Below, piece after piece: positions 23,256 through 35,400 of a stretch of 64,000 nucleotides of DNA (its first letter is position 1; every line of letters begins with the position of its first letter). Source of the DNA: Schistosoma haematobium (lineage: Eukaryota > Platyhelminthes > Trematoda > Strigeidida > Schistosomatidae); assembly GCF_000699445.3 (NCBI RefSeq), contig NC_067195.1, positions 65,468,591-65,532,590 of the forward strand. The letters are read 5' to 3'. The translations under genes were made by a program, and so were the position numbers. The notes below the pieces were generated by a model that did not search any database, was not told the DNA's origin, and worked only from the letters and a program-made list of their open reading frames with translations.

Positions 23256-25104
23256 TTTCAACATGAATATTTATCGAAATCACTTCACACTTGAAAAATA
23301 TATGGTCAGTATAATATGCTGATAGACAAAACTAAACATTAGGTTTCACGACTCTTACTTTTGATTTTACACAACCAAAATAAGAAAAGTAAAGTCTTTC
23401 TCAAAAAATAAATATCTCATTTACAGTATCATTAAACTAATAAGTGCATTTATTTATTGGGACATTTTTTCCGAAAGTTTTGTTTGTCATTGAATTCATT
23501 CTATCCTATAAAGGCTTACATTGACTTGATCACATAGTGTATAGTATTTTCGTATGTGATTATCAATTAAAAGAAAGATATTTAACCGTAGCGTATACAT
23601 ACATGAATGTTTTCTAAATAATTGTCAAGGGTGTTATATACAACACACCATTTAGTGAAAGTGTAAATTGATGTAATTAAGTTTACAAACAATAATCCTT
23701 ATGTTTACTATATTTCACACACAGATATATTTTTTTTTATAAAATTCACAAATAATTCTTGCCAGTTTTTAAAAAAATTATTATAAGAAAGTGCATTCAG
23801 ATCATGAAAAGTTATTCAAAGCCAGTAACTTCTAAGGGTGAAACCATTTTACATTTACGAATAATCTACATGATTTAGATTGTCTTCGGAAAGATTATTC
23901 TACCTAAGCATGAGATAGAACAGCTTATTCAAATAGATATCCGCAGGTTCACATCTTTTAAAATTAGTCTTAGCAAACGACTACTTAGTTTGCACAATTA
24001 CAAACTCTGTTGTGTCATGTGTGTGATAACTTTTACGTTATTGGTTAAACATGGATCATTTTCTTTGTGAGTGACATGATAATGGGATGAGCCGAAATTT
24101 ATTAATTGGTTCGACGTTTGGTACTAAATTCTTCTTATCCCATCCGCAGTCTTTATGTACAGTCAGTTGTAAGCTGTTGAAAAAAAAACTAAACACGAAT
24201 ACACGTACTAATAAAACATTGCATTAAGATAACGAACACTGTATTTTTTGTGCACATCGACTTACAAAAGCGTCTACAAATCACCGTTAACCTAAATGAC
24301 ATCAGTGTGACCATACTTCATCGTATGCAATGAATTTTCATATGGTTTCTTCTGTGTACTGTTTAAACATGTGTCAGTTCGAATGACATTCTCACTCTCT
24401 GAACAGTTGATACGCATTAGGCTGTGAAACATCATATATCCAATTCTTTGCACGTTGTGATATTACAAATAGTGATATAGATGGTTTGTGGTATTCGTCA
24501 CAAAATGATCACACTTTTCAGTAGTACTCCGACAGGTATTAGACAGTGAAAGATTTCGCCCGGAAATCAAACCGGTTTATGCACTACTCCTCTATCATCA
24601 GTGACTTGCTATGGGTTGAGCATTTCCTATGGAAAGTTATGACTTCCACAGTTTAGCTATGTCACTGGATGGCAATTGCAGTATATTACAAGTTCATTGA
24701 AGTTGGAAAAGTATATTGGTAACCAACTCTGTAGCTCAATGACGTAAGGCCAACTTCGAGCTATGTAGCACCTTGTATTCTCTCACTGAATTGTAGTCTG
24801 CAGAGGTGACGAAACAATAATTTGATGCTTCTTATCTCTCAAGGGCATTACACCTGAGGTGAATCTGCGACGAATACAACGTAGTTATAGACAATTTATT
24901 ATCTTGACAATTCACTGAATAAAAATTTTAATAAACTATTTATAACGATAAATCACCTAAATAGAAATTATAGATACATCATATTATAGAAAAACCTTTC
25001 ATCCCTGGTTAATTACATAATAAAGCTTATGTTTATGTTTATGTTTATATACTATACTTCTGAAGCTATATTTCTTATATAGCTTAAAACGCAAAATAAA
25101 TATC

Positions 25105-25170
25105 CATTATTATTACTAGTAGTAGCAGTAGTTGTTGTTGCTGTAATAGTAGTAGTATTGGTATTAACAG
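25105..25170. repeat. Degenerate trinucleotide tract
   Basis: attattattactagtagtag, cagtagttgttgttgctgta and tagtagtagtattg: (ATT)/(AGT)/(TTG) runs, probably slippage-derived. Confidence 0.7.
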
Positions 25171-25439
25171 ATTATTTTATTGATTGTTTACATTAATTAC
25201 ATTAACTGTTGAATATTACAACAGATTCAGTATTCATTTTTATGACATTTAACCATTATGTAAGGTTGTCCACCTAATAAAAAACATTTTCAGTTATTCC
25301 ATTTGTAATAATTGGAAACGTTAAAATTTCTAACATGATTGACCAAATATAGTTCAAAAAATTGCCTATCATTTATGAGAGATTGTCAGTATGATTGTTA
25401 TAATCTTACAAAATTATTAAACGTTCCCAAATGATAATT

Positions 25440-25715
25440 TAAATCAGAAGGGATTTTTGTGGAGATTGTAGTAATTTTAATAGTTTAGATCATGAGTCAA
25501 TAGTAGCTAAAACACCATGGAAAACCTGGAAGCACTGGACGGCCGTTTCGTCCTAGTATGGGACTATCAGCTGTACACATCCACGATCCCGCTCACGGGA
25601 TTCGAATGCAGGACCTATCAGTCTCGCGCGCGAGTGCTTAACCACTAGACCACTGAGCCGGCATCTAACGGTGGATTTGTCGCCAAATTTTGTGGAATAA
25701 TTTAAATATATTTTT
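25440..25715 (-). mobile_element. SINE-B copy, minus strand
   Basis: Full length in reverse, from the tail (ttgtggagattgtagtaatt) to the head (accactagaccactgagccg) and linker end. The hammerhead, read on minus, lacks one base of the CTGANGA box (CTGATA-GTCC), so G8 is gone; GAAA and GTC persist. It is in the sense direction of the stomatin-like transcript. Confidence 0.75.
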
Positions 25716-25789
25716 CATATTATAAAGTATTTCTATCATCATCACGGAGAAAAGCGACAATCATTTACTAATCAATGACTATATAATTG

Positions 25790-26180
25790 GCAGCCTGTTT
25801 GAATATCTGAGCAATATGTTGATGCCATTTGAATAGTTCGACAAATTGGCTGTTTTCTTATTTGTTTTAACACATCATTATGCCTACTAGTCTCATAAAC
25901 TATTCACGTGAGTTTGTGAAGAGTTTACGATGTTTCCTTGTACAAGTTACAAAAGAGACCAATCGGAGACATAGTGGTTACTAACAATATGCATCGAAAA
26001 AAATACACATTATTCAGATGTTAATTCATGAACTGCTAACATCCAACTGACGACCACTCAATATTTATCGTCAGGATCGATCAAGAAATAAGAAACCTGG
26101 AAACTTGTTGAAATACTTTATACTGAGAATTCTATATTGTACCAAAAATATATTACTGAATAGAGCTAATAATAATAAAT
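25790..26180 (+). repeat. Dispersed repeat D, copy 2
   Basis: Second copy of the repeat at 698-1092, same orientation, ending aataataataaataaataaa. It lies in intron 1. Confidence 0.75.
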
Positions 26181-26729
26181 AAATAAATTTTATTGGTGTC
26201 CATCAATGACTGAAAATAAAAGTCTTATTTATTTATGGAAAATGAATCAAAGGTTATACAAATACAAGATAAGTCATTGACAGAATATTTGTATTTAAGA
26301 GTTAGAATAAAACTGAACGTTAGTACACTGGTGATAGTATTTGATATGATTGACGTAATAGCATAGTATGTTTTAGGTTTATATGATGTTTTCTTCCAGT
26401 ATTATTCATCATTATTGCAGTATTCATATGACCCCAAACAGATAATATAATAATATTTGAATTCTCGTTCACTTTGATAAGGTCAACTTTGCTTATGTTT
26501 TATTAGGATGAATTTCAACGTTAGTAACTCATGTTTACAAAGGTATTTTATTTAATTTTGTAATTAATCAATATTTCTTCCTGATATTTGTAAAATTATC
26601 CATACATCCGTGACATTATATTACAGTATTGTATCATGTAGTTCAATGGATAATGACTAATGAACTAAATAAACGATGCCTTTATTACAACTAATGTAAT
26701 TCATTTTCATCAACAAAAACATTGTTTCA

Positions 26730-27003
26730 CTTGGTATTGTTTGGCTTGTATCTTCCCATTGAGGTTTGAGACTGCAATTGATCAGTCTGTTATTGGCATA
26801 TGTGTATACTGTGCGTATGCCTCGATATTATCTTGATTCACAAGCTTTTTGTAAGCAATGATGGATAGTGGCTAGCAGTACTGGGTTCGAGTCCCAGAGC
26901 GAACATCAACTCTGAGATGCAGGTACATCCGGCTGAAGAGTCCCAAATAGGACGAAACGCGCGTCCTGGATTCCACTGCTGGCTACTACCCATCATTGCT
27001 TAC
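26730..27003 (+). mobile_element. Sm-alpha-type element, hairpin form, with intact hammerhead
   Basis: The body begins cacttggtattgtttggc, with tgcaattgatcagtctgtta, and enters arms taagcaatgatggatagtgg (26855) and its complement ending at 27003. A B-box-like tgggttcgagtccca at 26883 marks a tRNA-derived segment. The ribozyme at 26919-26979 keeps all core bases (separate entry). Confidence 0.8.
26919..26979 (+). ncRNA. Predicted active hammerhead ribozyme (type I)
   Basis: Core box CTGAAGA at 26933-26939 (position 7 tolerates any base), GAAA at 26954-26957, cleavage triplet GTC at 26963-26965 with the cut after 26965. Stem I: ATCCGG (26927-26932) pairs with CTGGAT (26966-26971), one G-U wobble. 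Stem II: GTCC (26940-26943) with GGAC (26950-26953), loop CAAATA. Stem III is two pairs (A57-T64, C58-G63) closed by GCGC, the short form known in schistosome ribozymes. The outer gcaggtac / ttccactgc segments could give the tertiary stem I-stem II contact. It is antisense to the host gene. Confidence 0.82.
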
Positions 27004-27596
27004 AAAAACATTGTTTCCTTATTTACTTTTCTTGAATAATATTGATTCTTTTTATTTTCTTTAGGGGGGGTTATTATCTAAAATAGTTACACACTGATAA
27101 AAGTTTATCATCAACTACAATTCAAACGACAGTTGACTATGGTTTTATCTTTTGGTTAGCCAGAATTTAATTAGTTTTAATACATAAATTTATCTACATA
27201 GAAAAGTGTATTTAATTAATCATGACTCATTTCTAATTGTTTATTCATTTATTTACCCATTTACGATGAATCACATCATAAAATTTATCACTATACTGAT
27301 AAATAATCTGCTTTTTTGACACAGAAAAGAAAATAGATATGTAAATGTAAGCTATAGCAAAATGAATACAGTTTCATTAATAACAAGAAGTTGTATACAT
27401 TAATAATCAATCTCTTATTACATTTTTAAGTATCAGTAACTCTTTAAAATACTAATAAGAGCTGTTTTGACGAAATATCAAGAACATTTTGTTTCATGAT
27501 CTATTTGTCTAATATTCATTTGATAAAGAAGAATGCTGAAAAAATTGTGGAAACATTCGGTATTTAGACAATCCATATAGTTTGAAAAACATAATA

Positions 27597-27765
27597 GAGG
27601 CTAAACGTACGCGCGTGAAACCGATATGTCCTGGGTTCGAATCGTGCGAGGAGGGATCGTGGGTGAGCTCTGATGAGGAGTCTCACAATAGAACAAAACG
27701 GTCATCCAGTGCTCAACTATTGAAATCAATACAATGTCTACAAAGATCCCTTCTGATAATAAAAA
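27597..27765 (+). mobile_element. SINE-B copy, internally deleted
   Basis: The B box gggttcgaatc is intact; the part between the ribozyme and tail is missing. The ribozyme core is mutated (C3 to A; AAAA for GAAA; ATC cleavage site). The end reads aaagatcccttctgataat. Confidence 0.65.
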
Positions 27766-28289
27766 TTACTGTTCTTATGATTACTGAATTATTCAGGATT
27801 TATTCTAATGCCCTTCAATTCCTCTGATGACCACATTTATAATATAGACAATTCTAGAAAAAAATATATATATATCCAACCTTTGCTGGTGTTTTAAAGA
27901 GTTTACTGGATTACATCAAAATATCAAATTTGTTTGCCATTTAAAACGCTAGTGAAAGCCCCTACATAATGTCAGTTAATGCACCCCGTAAATCTATCGT
28001 ACAGGCGTACCCAAATACACATTTTCTAAAACAAATTACAAAACTTTTATGATCTTAATTATCCCAAATTATAATAAACAATAAAAATTTCAAATGTCAT
28101 TTAAAAAGTTTAATGAATACGTTTTGTAAAATGAATTTACTTAAAGAGTGGTTATGAATGTTTTATAGGAAGAATGTAAACATTGAATGACTACTTGTTT
28201 GAACCACATTATATGTAATGGGATTTAAATATTTAAACAGAAATACCCGGCCAAGAATCAAATCGATCAGTGTAACAAATAAATAAAAT

Positions 28290-28500
28290 ATTTGTCATAT
28301 TTCGTTGAGTAGAAAAACTGGATTTTCTGACGTTTTGTGATTTAGTGTAAGCCACTTCTTCAGAGAATAAACTTAGATTGCTTTTGATTTGGTTATTTAT
28401 TTATTCTCCGAAGAACTGGCTCTCACTAAGTCATGAAACGTCAGAAAATCTAATTTTTCTACTCATTGGGATATTACAAATATATTATTTATTTATAACA
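28290..28500. repeat. 'Tail' repeat T, two copies head to head
   Basis: A minus copy (28290-28373: gagtagaaaaactggatttt, tgtaagccacttcttcaga) is followed at once by a plus copy (28374-28500: ctccgaagaactggctctca, cgtcagaaaatctaattttt). Together they make an inverted repeat near the 3' end of coding exon 1. Confidence 0.65.
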
Positions 28501-28824
28501 ATCTACCCAATGCTCAATTTATTCGAAATTATCAAGTCAAATCTTTGTAATTATACCTACGATTAGTGTAACGTTTACAACAATCATATTCAGGTGACTT
28601 GTTATTTATTCATTTCTTAAACAATAAATGTATAACATTTACATTTTTTAAATGATCACTATGGTTTATATGAGAATATAAAATCACCGGCAATATTTTT
28701 ATCAATTAAACATCAGTTCGAAATATGTAGAATTTTCAATTTTCAATAATTGTGCAGCATAAAATAACATTTTAAAATAATTCTAAGCACTCAGAATATA
28801 AAATCATTTAAATTGTAAACCTAC

Positions 28825-29865
28825 TTTAACACCCCAAGCATCTGTTGTCGCATCTAAACTAGACTGCATAGCTGTAGATATTTCTTCTCTGTCCATAAGA
28901 ATTTGTGCCAAATCTTTAGTTCCTAAAACATTTCTTATAGTTGTCTGTGCTAATAGTCTGGTGGAGCGTGCAGCATCTTCAATATTTAACACAGATGCAA
29001 CTGGATTTAATACACGATAATATACAACTGCATCCACTGAAACAGTTACTGAATCACGTGTTAATAATTCTTGTGGTGGGATCGCAAATGTCACTGTACG
29101 TAAATCCACTTTTCGTACACTATCAATACATGGTAAAATAAAAAATAATCCCGGCCCTTTTGTACCTTTACCTTTTGGTATTAAATTACCCATTCTTAAA
29201 ACAACAGCTCGTTCATATTCAGCGACAATACGTATACAATAGACAAGTGAAAATGGAAATGTGATCAAAATCAAAAATATACTTAACGCTGCTAAAAAAG
29301 TTGTTGTCCAACGCATACTTTCCCCTACAACTTCAGAATCATTTGGTGTATCATTGGTTTCTTGTGGAAGTTTAGTTTGTTTTACGTTTTTCATATCATC
29401 AGATGTCATCATTATATCGACTTCATTTTCATAAAGTGAATTTAAATGATTACCATTGTGAATACGATTAGATAAGGATTTAGATTGTTTCTTCATTACA
29501 CCTTCTTGAGATTTATGTGACGTGTTTAAACGTATTTTACGTGTTATAAATTCAAAACAATGACATTTATTATATTTGAATAAACTATAGGATTGTTTTT
29601 TATGCCATAAATTTTCGTTTAATTGTGGAACATGTAAAGTTAAGACATCATCATAATTCAAATTGTGTTCATTTGATGTTTGAGATAATTCTTGATTATA
29701 TAATTCAGATGTTACGGTTTTGTCAGACGTTTTACAAGTATATGGACTTAAATTTGATTCAATATCTTGCTGTTGTGATCGTGGCTCAACACCTTGATTG
29801 AAATCAAGATTTGATGTCTCTTTATACAATGATGTAGAATAAGAGGTATTCCCTGTTGAAGACAT
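28825..29865 (-). CDS. Stomatin/podocin-like SPFH membrane protein, coding exon 1 (N-terminus to mid SPFH domain)
   Basis: This exon encodes residues 1-347 of a stomatin-family scaffold protein; relatives sit on the inner face of the plasma membrane, bind cholesterol and regulate channels. Residues 1-185 are polar, Ser/Asn/Gln-rich and unlike the family. Residues ~188-212 form a hydrophobic segment with a central proline (ITFPFS, Pro204), the mark of the membrane hairpin. The SPFH domain follows, with EYERAVVLRMGNL (~216-228), GPGLFFILPC (~237-246), VDLRTVTF (~253-260), QELLTRDSVTVSVDAVVYY (~265-283) and LAQTTIRNVLG (~305-315). The ATG is supported by an in-frame TGA two codons upstream. The exon ends ...GVK before a GTAGGT donor, phase 0; the open frame reads five codons into the intron and stops. 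Vertebrate stomatin is ~288 residues, so the N-terminal extension is long. Upstream non-coding exons cannot be excluded. Confidence 0.9.
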
Positions 29866-31169
29866 AAATCACATAAAGATCAGTACTCTGTCTACTATAT
29901 CCATACTGTATTAAAATATGTGAAAAATTTTATTGATATAAAACAATATCTAGTGTTTTGGTGAATTCGTTGTTAAGCTATACATCATCAACCAATCTAT
30001 ACAATGTAATTCATCAAAGTTAGTTTCGAATATATGACAATAGCATTTTTGCATCTTTTTAAAATTATCATCATGAATCAAACACTAAAAAGCCAATAAG
30101 TTATATCGAAAAGTATATTTATTCGGAGTTATACAACTACATACAATCATTAAATTTAAACACAAACACATACATAAGTTATAGAAGGAAAAACCACTTT
30201 TTTCCCTACGATTAATTTCCTCATTATAGACATATTTCTGTCAGTCTCTCTTTCTTAATTCTAATTGGTTAGTTTCATCATGATCAACCAAGTAATCATT
30301 GATGTTATGATAATCTGCATTAAAATAAAAATGTCTATGCTGATGAGGGTACCGGAAGACTTACAATCTAGGAACTGATAACGATACAAAATCGATATGT
30401 TAATTTTTTGAAATTTATTTTTCAATGTTCAAATAGTGTGGAAAAGGAGAATTATCCAAGAAATGTGAGAAGTACAAAAATGAACAAGTTCATCTATAAT
30501 CAGAATAAATGAGTTGCAAGAATATAATTAATGATCGGATTAGAAAACACTCTTTATCAAAGCATTATTTGTTTGTGTGTACATTAGGTATGATGAAAAT
30601 ATTTACATAAAGTTATGTTAGAGTTCTAGCGTTTTTTTAACGAGTTAGTTTTCTACGGGATGGGGTCGCTAACCCCATGCCCAACCCTCCTCCTTTGTCC
30701 GAGCTTGGAACCGGCAGTAGCCCCCGGAGGGACTCCAGGCGGAGTTAATTTTAATACTTTATGAGAAAATGGTTGAATTTATCATGAGTTTTTCAGGTGT
30801 CATTTTGCATGTTCCTGTTAAAAATGTTGTGCAATTATTATTAATATTATTGAATTCCTAGATAAACAAAAAGTAAGAATGGTTTGGGAGTTAAAAAATA
30901 TTTACAAAGAATGAAATGATGAGTGAAGCAATCATAATAACAATACTAGGATTAGTGTTGTTTTGCTAATAATCACACTGAAATTGAATTACTGTTAAAT
31001 AGTATTTACAAGAGCTCAAACTGTAATTATAAAACTTTATTCAATATACTGTTAATTAGATTTACAAAAGCTATATAGCTAGTCATTCAACAAATAGTTA
31101 GGAAATATATTGGAAGTGATTTAATTTCAGCTATTGTAAGATCATCAACTAGCTCTATTATTCTATTCC
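29866..31169. other. Upstream flank of the stomatin-like gene
   Basis: This should hold the promoter and any 5' UTR exon. A possible 3' splice acceptor (read on minus, TTAATACAG) lies about 40 bases before the ATG, so the start exon could be preceded by a spliced or trans-spliced leader. No TATA box or initiator can be chosen with confidence. An RTE 5' fragment lies at 30640-30750. Confidence 0.3.
30640..30750 (-). mobile_element. RTE-clade 5' leader fragment, isolated
   Basis: gagttagttttctacgggat, aaccccatgcccaaccctcc, ggactccaggcggagtt: the same leader as at 59125-59225, notably GC-rich against its surroundings. No coding part follows on either side. Confidence 0.6.
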
Positions 31170-31455
31170 ATTACTGCGGTGATAGGACAATACACATAGT
31201 GTAGTGAACAGAACACGGCTGGGGACAATCGAATTATATTTAGCACAAAATTACAGACTTACTTGGTAAAAACCATACTACAATACTTAATTTGCAAAAT
31301 TTTCAATAATTGTCTCGAACTTCGTTGTTCTAGCATTTTTATACTAATTGCTTTCTATTCCCACTCTTCCTTTCTTGATCTTCTCCATCTTCTGCTGCCA
31401 GACATTACATTCCTGACTCGCGTCATACACTACATATATCAATATAAGTAGCACG
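31170..31455 (-). mobile_element. Partial copy of the 51030-type repeat
   Basis: cttgatcttctccatcttct, gctgccagacattacattcc, atatcaatataagtagcac match 51290-51370. Only this half of the repeat is present. Confidence 0.45.
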
Positions 31456-33084
31456 CACCACACTCGTCCCCCCTTTTATGGCAGTCGTTCTTGCGGTGGT
31501 TCATTCTCACACCACAATAGGATTACATACGATCTCAGAAAGATTTAATGTGGAACACCATGTACATATTCTATGTTAAAGGAGATAATGATGTTATGCA
31601 AAAAGGGTTTATTTTCAAGAATTCATTACGTTATGATTTATCAGGACATTACTATCAACAATTACAATAGTGTATTCAGAATTTTTAAATATCTTAAATT
31701 TAATGAAAAGAGAATTAATGTAAAAGTGAGGGTAAATTATCATTTTGTGACCTGTTTATTTGACACTAGAATCCATAATCAATTATACTAAATATCCACT
31801 ACCTGGTTCAAATTTATGTCGCCATAAACTTATTGATAGAATAATAGGTTACTATAAGCACTAACAGGAGATCAAATCGTTTTAGCTATTGAAATATTGT
31901 TTTTATTTTTCAAATATCTCTTATTTATTATAATTTAATTGAAAGAGAAAAGCACAATGTTAAATTTTTCACTATCAATAAAAGTAGTTTGTTCCATCGT
32001 TTTTCTTTTCAATAACATAAAATGAAATTCAAAAGTTTATAAGAAGCATTTCATCGTTTAGGTAAACGTTTCAACTATGATTAAATAACTGTCTTTTGCT
32101 TCACAATCCAAGTAGTTCAATCAAAGAAAGATTTAAAATGTAATGTTCCTAACAATGTTATATATATATATATATATATATATGACACTGTTTTCTTATA
32201 AATAGTGCCACCACTTTTGTTTCTTAATTTATTCCGTTTTAACCGATTTTCTGTCATATGTATCGTACTACTTCCTCTTATATTCATTCTTAAATTTTCA
32301 GCGTATGATTTTATGTTGTTTTATAAACGTTTGATAGGGTCTTACATAGTAACACTTCTAAAAAAACAAACTTATCAACAGTTATCTACTTGATTATTCA
32401 TTATATTGAAATTAACCAAACATTTGCATTTGTTCATCTCTAGAATGTAATTATTATTATATATATAGATTATTAAATAGCTAATGCTTGTCAGAATATA
32501 TATATAGAAGTATTCAAGTAACATTATAAACATTTTGGTGACCTATCAGTTAAGTCCATTGAATGTAAAATTATTTTTTTCTTTAATTTACTTAATGTTA
32601 GGTTAGTACTCTAAACAGTTAAGTGTGAATTCAGACTTGAAAACATTCAATAGATGAAGTTAAAATCAATTACTTTCATAATGAAACATTAAGCAATTAA
32701 AACTTAGGCATTTATTACTGTATATCTTTATAAAATTACCGATATTACTGCTCTTTAAGTATATCTGTGATAATAATGAACTTCCAGATCAACTGAATAG
32801 TCATATATTCTTTCACAGATTATAACTACAAATGTCTTGTTTTAAAATTATTATTTTCATACTGTATTCACACCAGTTTTAGTAAGAAATTCATTATTAA
32901 AAAATAACAATTCGTTACTTCTTCAAATTCTATAAATAATTCCATTGAGAAGATAATGTTGAACAAATGACTTTATATTAGTTGCGTGATTGTATAAATA
33001 AATGTAAACATGGTAAACAATTTCACATGTCTGATTCAATAAACATAAATATTACAGAAAGATACAAAATAAAACAGTTTATAA
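31456..33084. other. No gene recognised
   Basis: AT-rich sequence with an (AT)n run at 32159-32183. No coding or repeat family seen. Confidence 0.5.
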
Positions 33085-33415
33085 GAAAAAGATGGATAGT
33101 GACTAGCAGTGGAATCCAGGACGCACATTTCGTCAGTAGCTAAGTGGATACCGCGATAGAGTTTGAAACAAACGGTATTAGGTCCGAGTCCCAGTGTGAA
33201 CATCAAAAGTGAGATGCAGGTACATTCATCTGACGATTGTCAAATAGGATGGAACGTGCGTCCTTGATTGCACTGCTAGCCACTATCCATCTTTGCCTAT
33301 AAAGCTAACGACTTCAGGCAATATCGAGGCAGTCGGCACAGGATGCATATATCTCAACAAATGACTGATCAGTTGCAGTCCTAAATAACAATGGGAAGAT
33401 ACAAGTAGGCAAAAG
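33085..33415. mobile_element. Sm-alpha-type element, hairpin form, mutated
   Basis: Inverted arms gatggatagtgactagcagt (33092) and ctgctagccactatccatct (33274). Between them are a tRNA-like A box (agtagctaagtggata) and B box (ggtccgagtcccag), then a ribozyme with CTGACGA but GGAA for GAAA and a broken stem II. The body end follows in reverse (gactgatcagttgcagtcct). Confidence 0.72.
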
Positions 33416-33429
33416 CAAGTCAATAAAAC

Positions 33430-33970
33430 GGTTTATGTTTATTTGTTATTTATTTATTTGAACACATAGATATCAGTACAAGGCGGCACCAAATACATAT
33501 GCGCCACACATGTCATTAAATTTGTGTAAGGGCTGTGATACTGCTCGGGTGCTCAAACCGAAGTAGATGGTTTTCTTAGGGAACCACACCCGGAGCCTTT
33601 GATCTAAAGGTCTGATCCATAAGGCACTGGAGCATCGTAAGGAGATGCAGTCTCATGGTAGCCGGTGACCAACGAATGTTTCATACGCCATTTGTTCCTT
33701 CAAGATACTGGAGCCTATGTGCACCATTGGTTTAAAAATCAGGGTTTTCCAACTGCCAGAGGTGGACTCTCCATGTCCACCAAACCGGTTAAAGCGCCGG
33801 ACACTTGTTTTTCGTCCTCTCAATTTCGTAAACAACACCCCCACCACGAGAAGGCAGCGAGTAGGACTTCCCTGGCAGAGGCTACATACGCGTGGCCATG
33901 TGAGAACATTTCGAGAGGGAGAGCGGACTCTCCTCAATCTCGGCCGTACCAGGGCATTTGGGGCTTCTAA
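33430..33970 (-). mobile_element. GC-richer dispersed element, probably a non-LTR retroelement 3' region
   Basis: A sharply bounded block much richer in G+C than its surroundings. On minus it ends gtgttcaaataaataaataa, a repetitive tail typical of retrotransposed ends. It contains overlapping open frames on both strands (33653-33937 minus, 33665-33970 plus), which reflect composition, not a gene I can recognise. Single copy here. Confidence 0.5.
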
Positions 33971-34449
33971 ATATAAGTTTGCTTGTTATTAATATAGTTA
34001 TTATTGATTTACAAAATAAAATAATAATAATAAAAGAAGTCATCAAAAGTTATCAACTATTTCAACTACAAAGTTTAAATTAGTTTTCTATATAAAAATT
34101 CAGTTACTTTATTCCTTTTTCAACTTTATACATTTTTTATTTTCATGACAACAAAAAGAAAAACAACCCTAATATATTTTGATTAGATTTTTCACAATAA
34201 CTCAAATAAAAAGAAAAAAAATTTGGTTGGTGACAAAAAGAAAATTTATTTTCATAAGAAACGAGAGTATGTAATAAAATAATGTGAATTCTAATTGAAA
34301 TAAATTACTTATTTGATTTTAATTTATCAAAGTGCATCACTACACTTTTGAATGAATTTGATTTATCAGTATGGGGTTGTGAAAATTATTAAGTTTTGTG
34401 ATTGAGACTGTGAACTGATTGATGTTGGACAACCATTGAAACAGATAAT

Positions 34450-34700
34450 CCGTGTCGGGTAGTGACAAGTATCTACTTCAGTACAATGAAAGATGGTCGC
34501 TCAATCTTGTGGTTGAGGTTAGACATTATTACCGTTGGATGCCGGCTCAGTGGTATGCCATAGGTTCGAACCCTGTGAGCGGTATCGTGGATGCGCACTA
34601 CTGAAGAGTCCCACAATAGGACGAAACGGCCGTTCAGTGCTTCTAAGTTTTCAATGGTGATCTTACATCAATCGATTCATGATCTCAATCAATAATTTGA
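34450..34700 (+). mobile_element. SINE-B copy with deletion in tRNA-like head
   Basis: A linker end (gatggtcgctcaatcttgtg) leads to ggctcagtgg, after which ~20 bases between A and B boxes are missing. The hammerhead at 34594-34640 keeps CTGAAGA, GTCC/GGAC and GAAA, with a GTT cleavage triplet (an allowed NUH) but a C-A mismatch at the first stem I pair. Reduced activity is expected. Confidence 0.7.
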
Positions 34701-35400
34701 TTCATTTATAAGTGTGAGTTATAAAACAAATACAAGTATATTTCTAACTTATAACGAGACGACATTATTTCAGCAACAAATATCGAGTACGTTCAAAATC
34801 ATCGAAAAATTAGTTATGATTAGTTAAATCTTTTTTTCTCCACTAAACTAAATATTTACGGTAAATATATATTTACATGTCAGTCGAGAGGATATGTCCA
34901 TTTAGAAGGGGGATTAACAATTTCTTTACAATCATACATAAATTCACAGTTGGTAAACATGGTTTTGATATAATGCACAAATACTTCGATGGTTTTAATA
35001 TCTAGCATCTGACGGTGAAAGAACATCATATTTCACAGAAACTCTTTCTTTCGTATTTCGTAATGAAATATATTAATAAAATCCTTTAATCACGAAAGAA
35101 GGTATTAATGTAGAAATGGGTAGAACGTTTAAATGTTTTATTTTTGTCCGAAAAGAGTATTATAAAGACTCAAATTACATTTTCAGAAAGACAAAAACAA
35201 ACTATCAAATACTTAAATGATAAATCAATAATCAACAATTTTGAGTTTATTTACAAATTATAGAAGAAATAACCACCCTATTAGTATATGTACTTAAATC
35301 TGTTATATGCCAGTTTTAAGATATTTTCCTTTATTAAAAAGGAGTGTACACAAATCGGTCTAGTGTATATATTGAATAAATACCGATATACATAAATTAT

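Larger units (their letters stand above)
12860..28824 (-). other. Intron 1 of the stomatin-like gene
   Basis: A 16-kb intron with GTAGGT donor and TTTATAG acceptor. It contains SINE-B copies (15899, 17816, 22998, 25440, 27597), Sm-alpha-type copies (14284, 22238, 26730), RTE fragments (17435, 20533), the 'tail' repeat (15005, 22810, 28290, 28374) and a copy of dispersed repeat D (25790). Blocks 12860-14283, 16173-17420, 18126-20518, 20669-22237 and 23256-25439 show AT-rich sequence without a recognisable gene. The part near 24320-24890 is less AT-rich and may be an unclassified old repeat. Confidence 0.85.

Noticed and set aside
33653..33937. 94-codon frame on minus in the GC-rich block
   Set aside because: Overlapping open frames occur on the other strand too; no domain or codon pattern supports a gene. 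Treated as part of a repeat.
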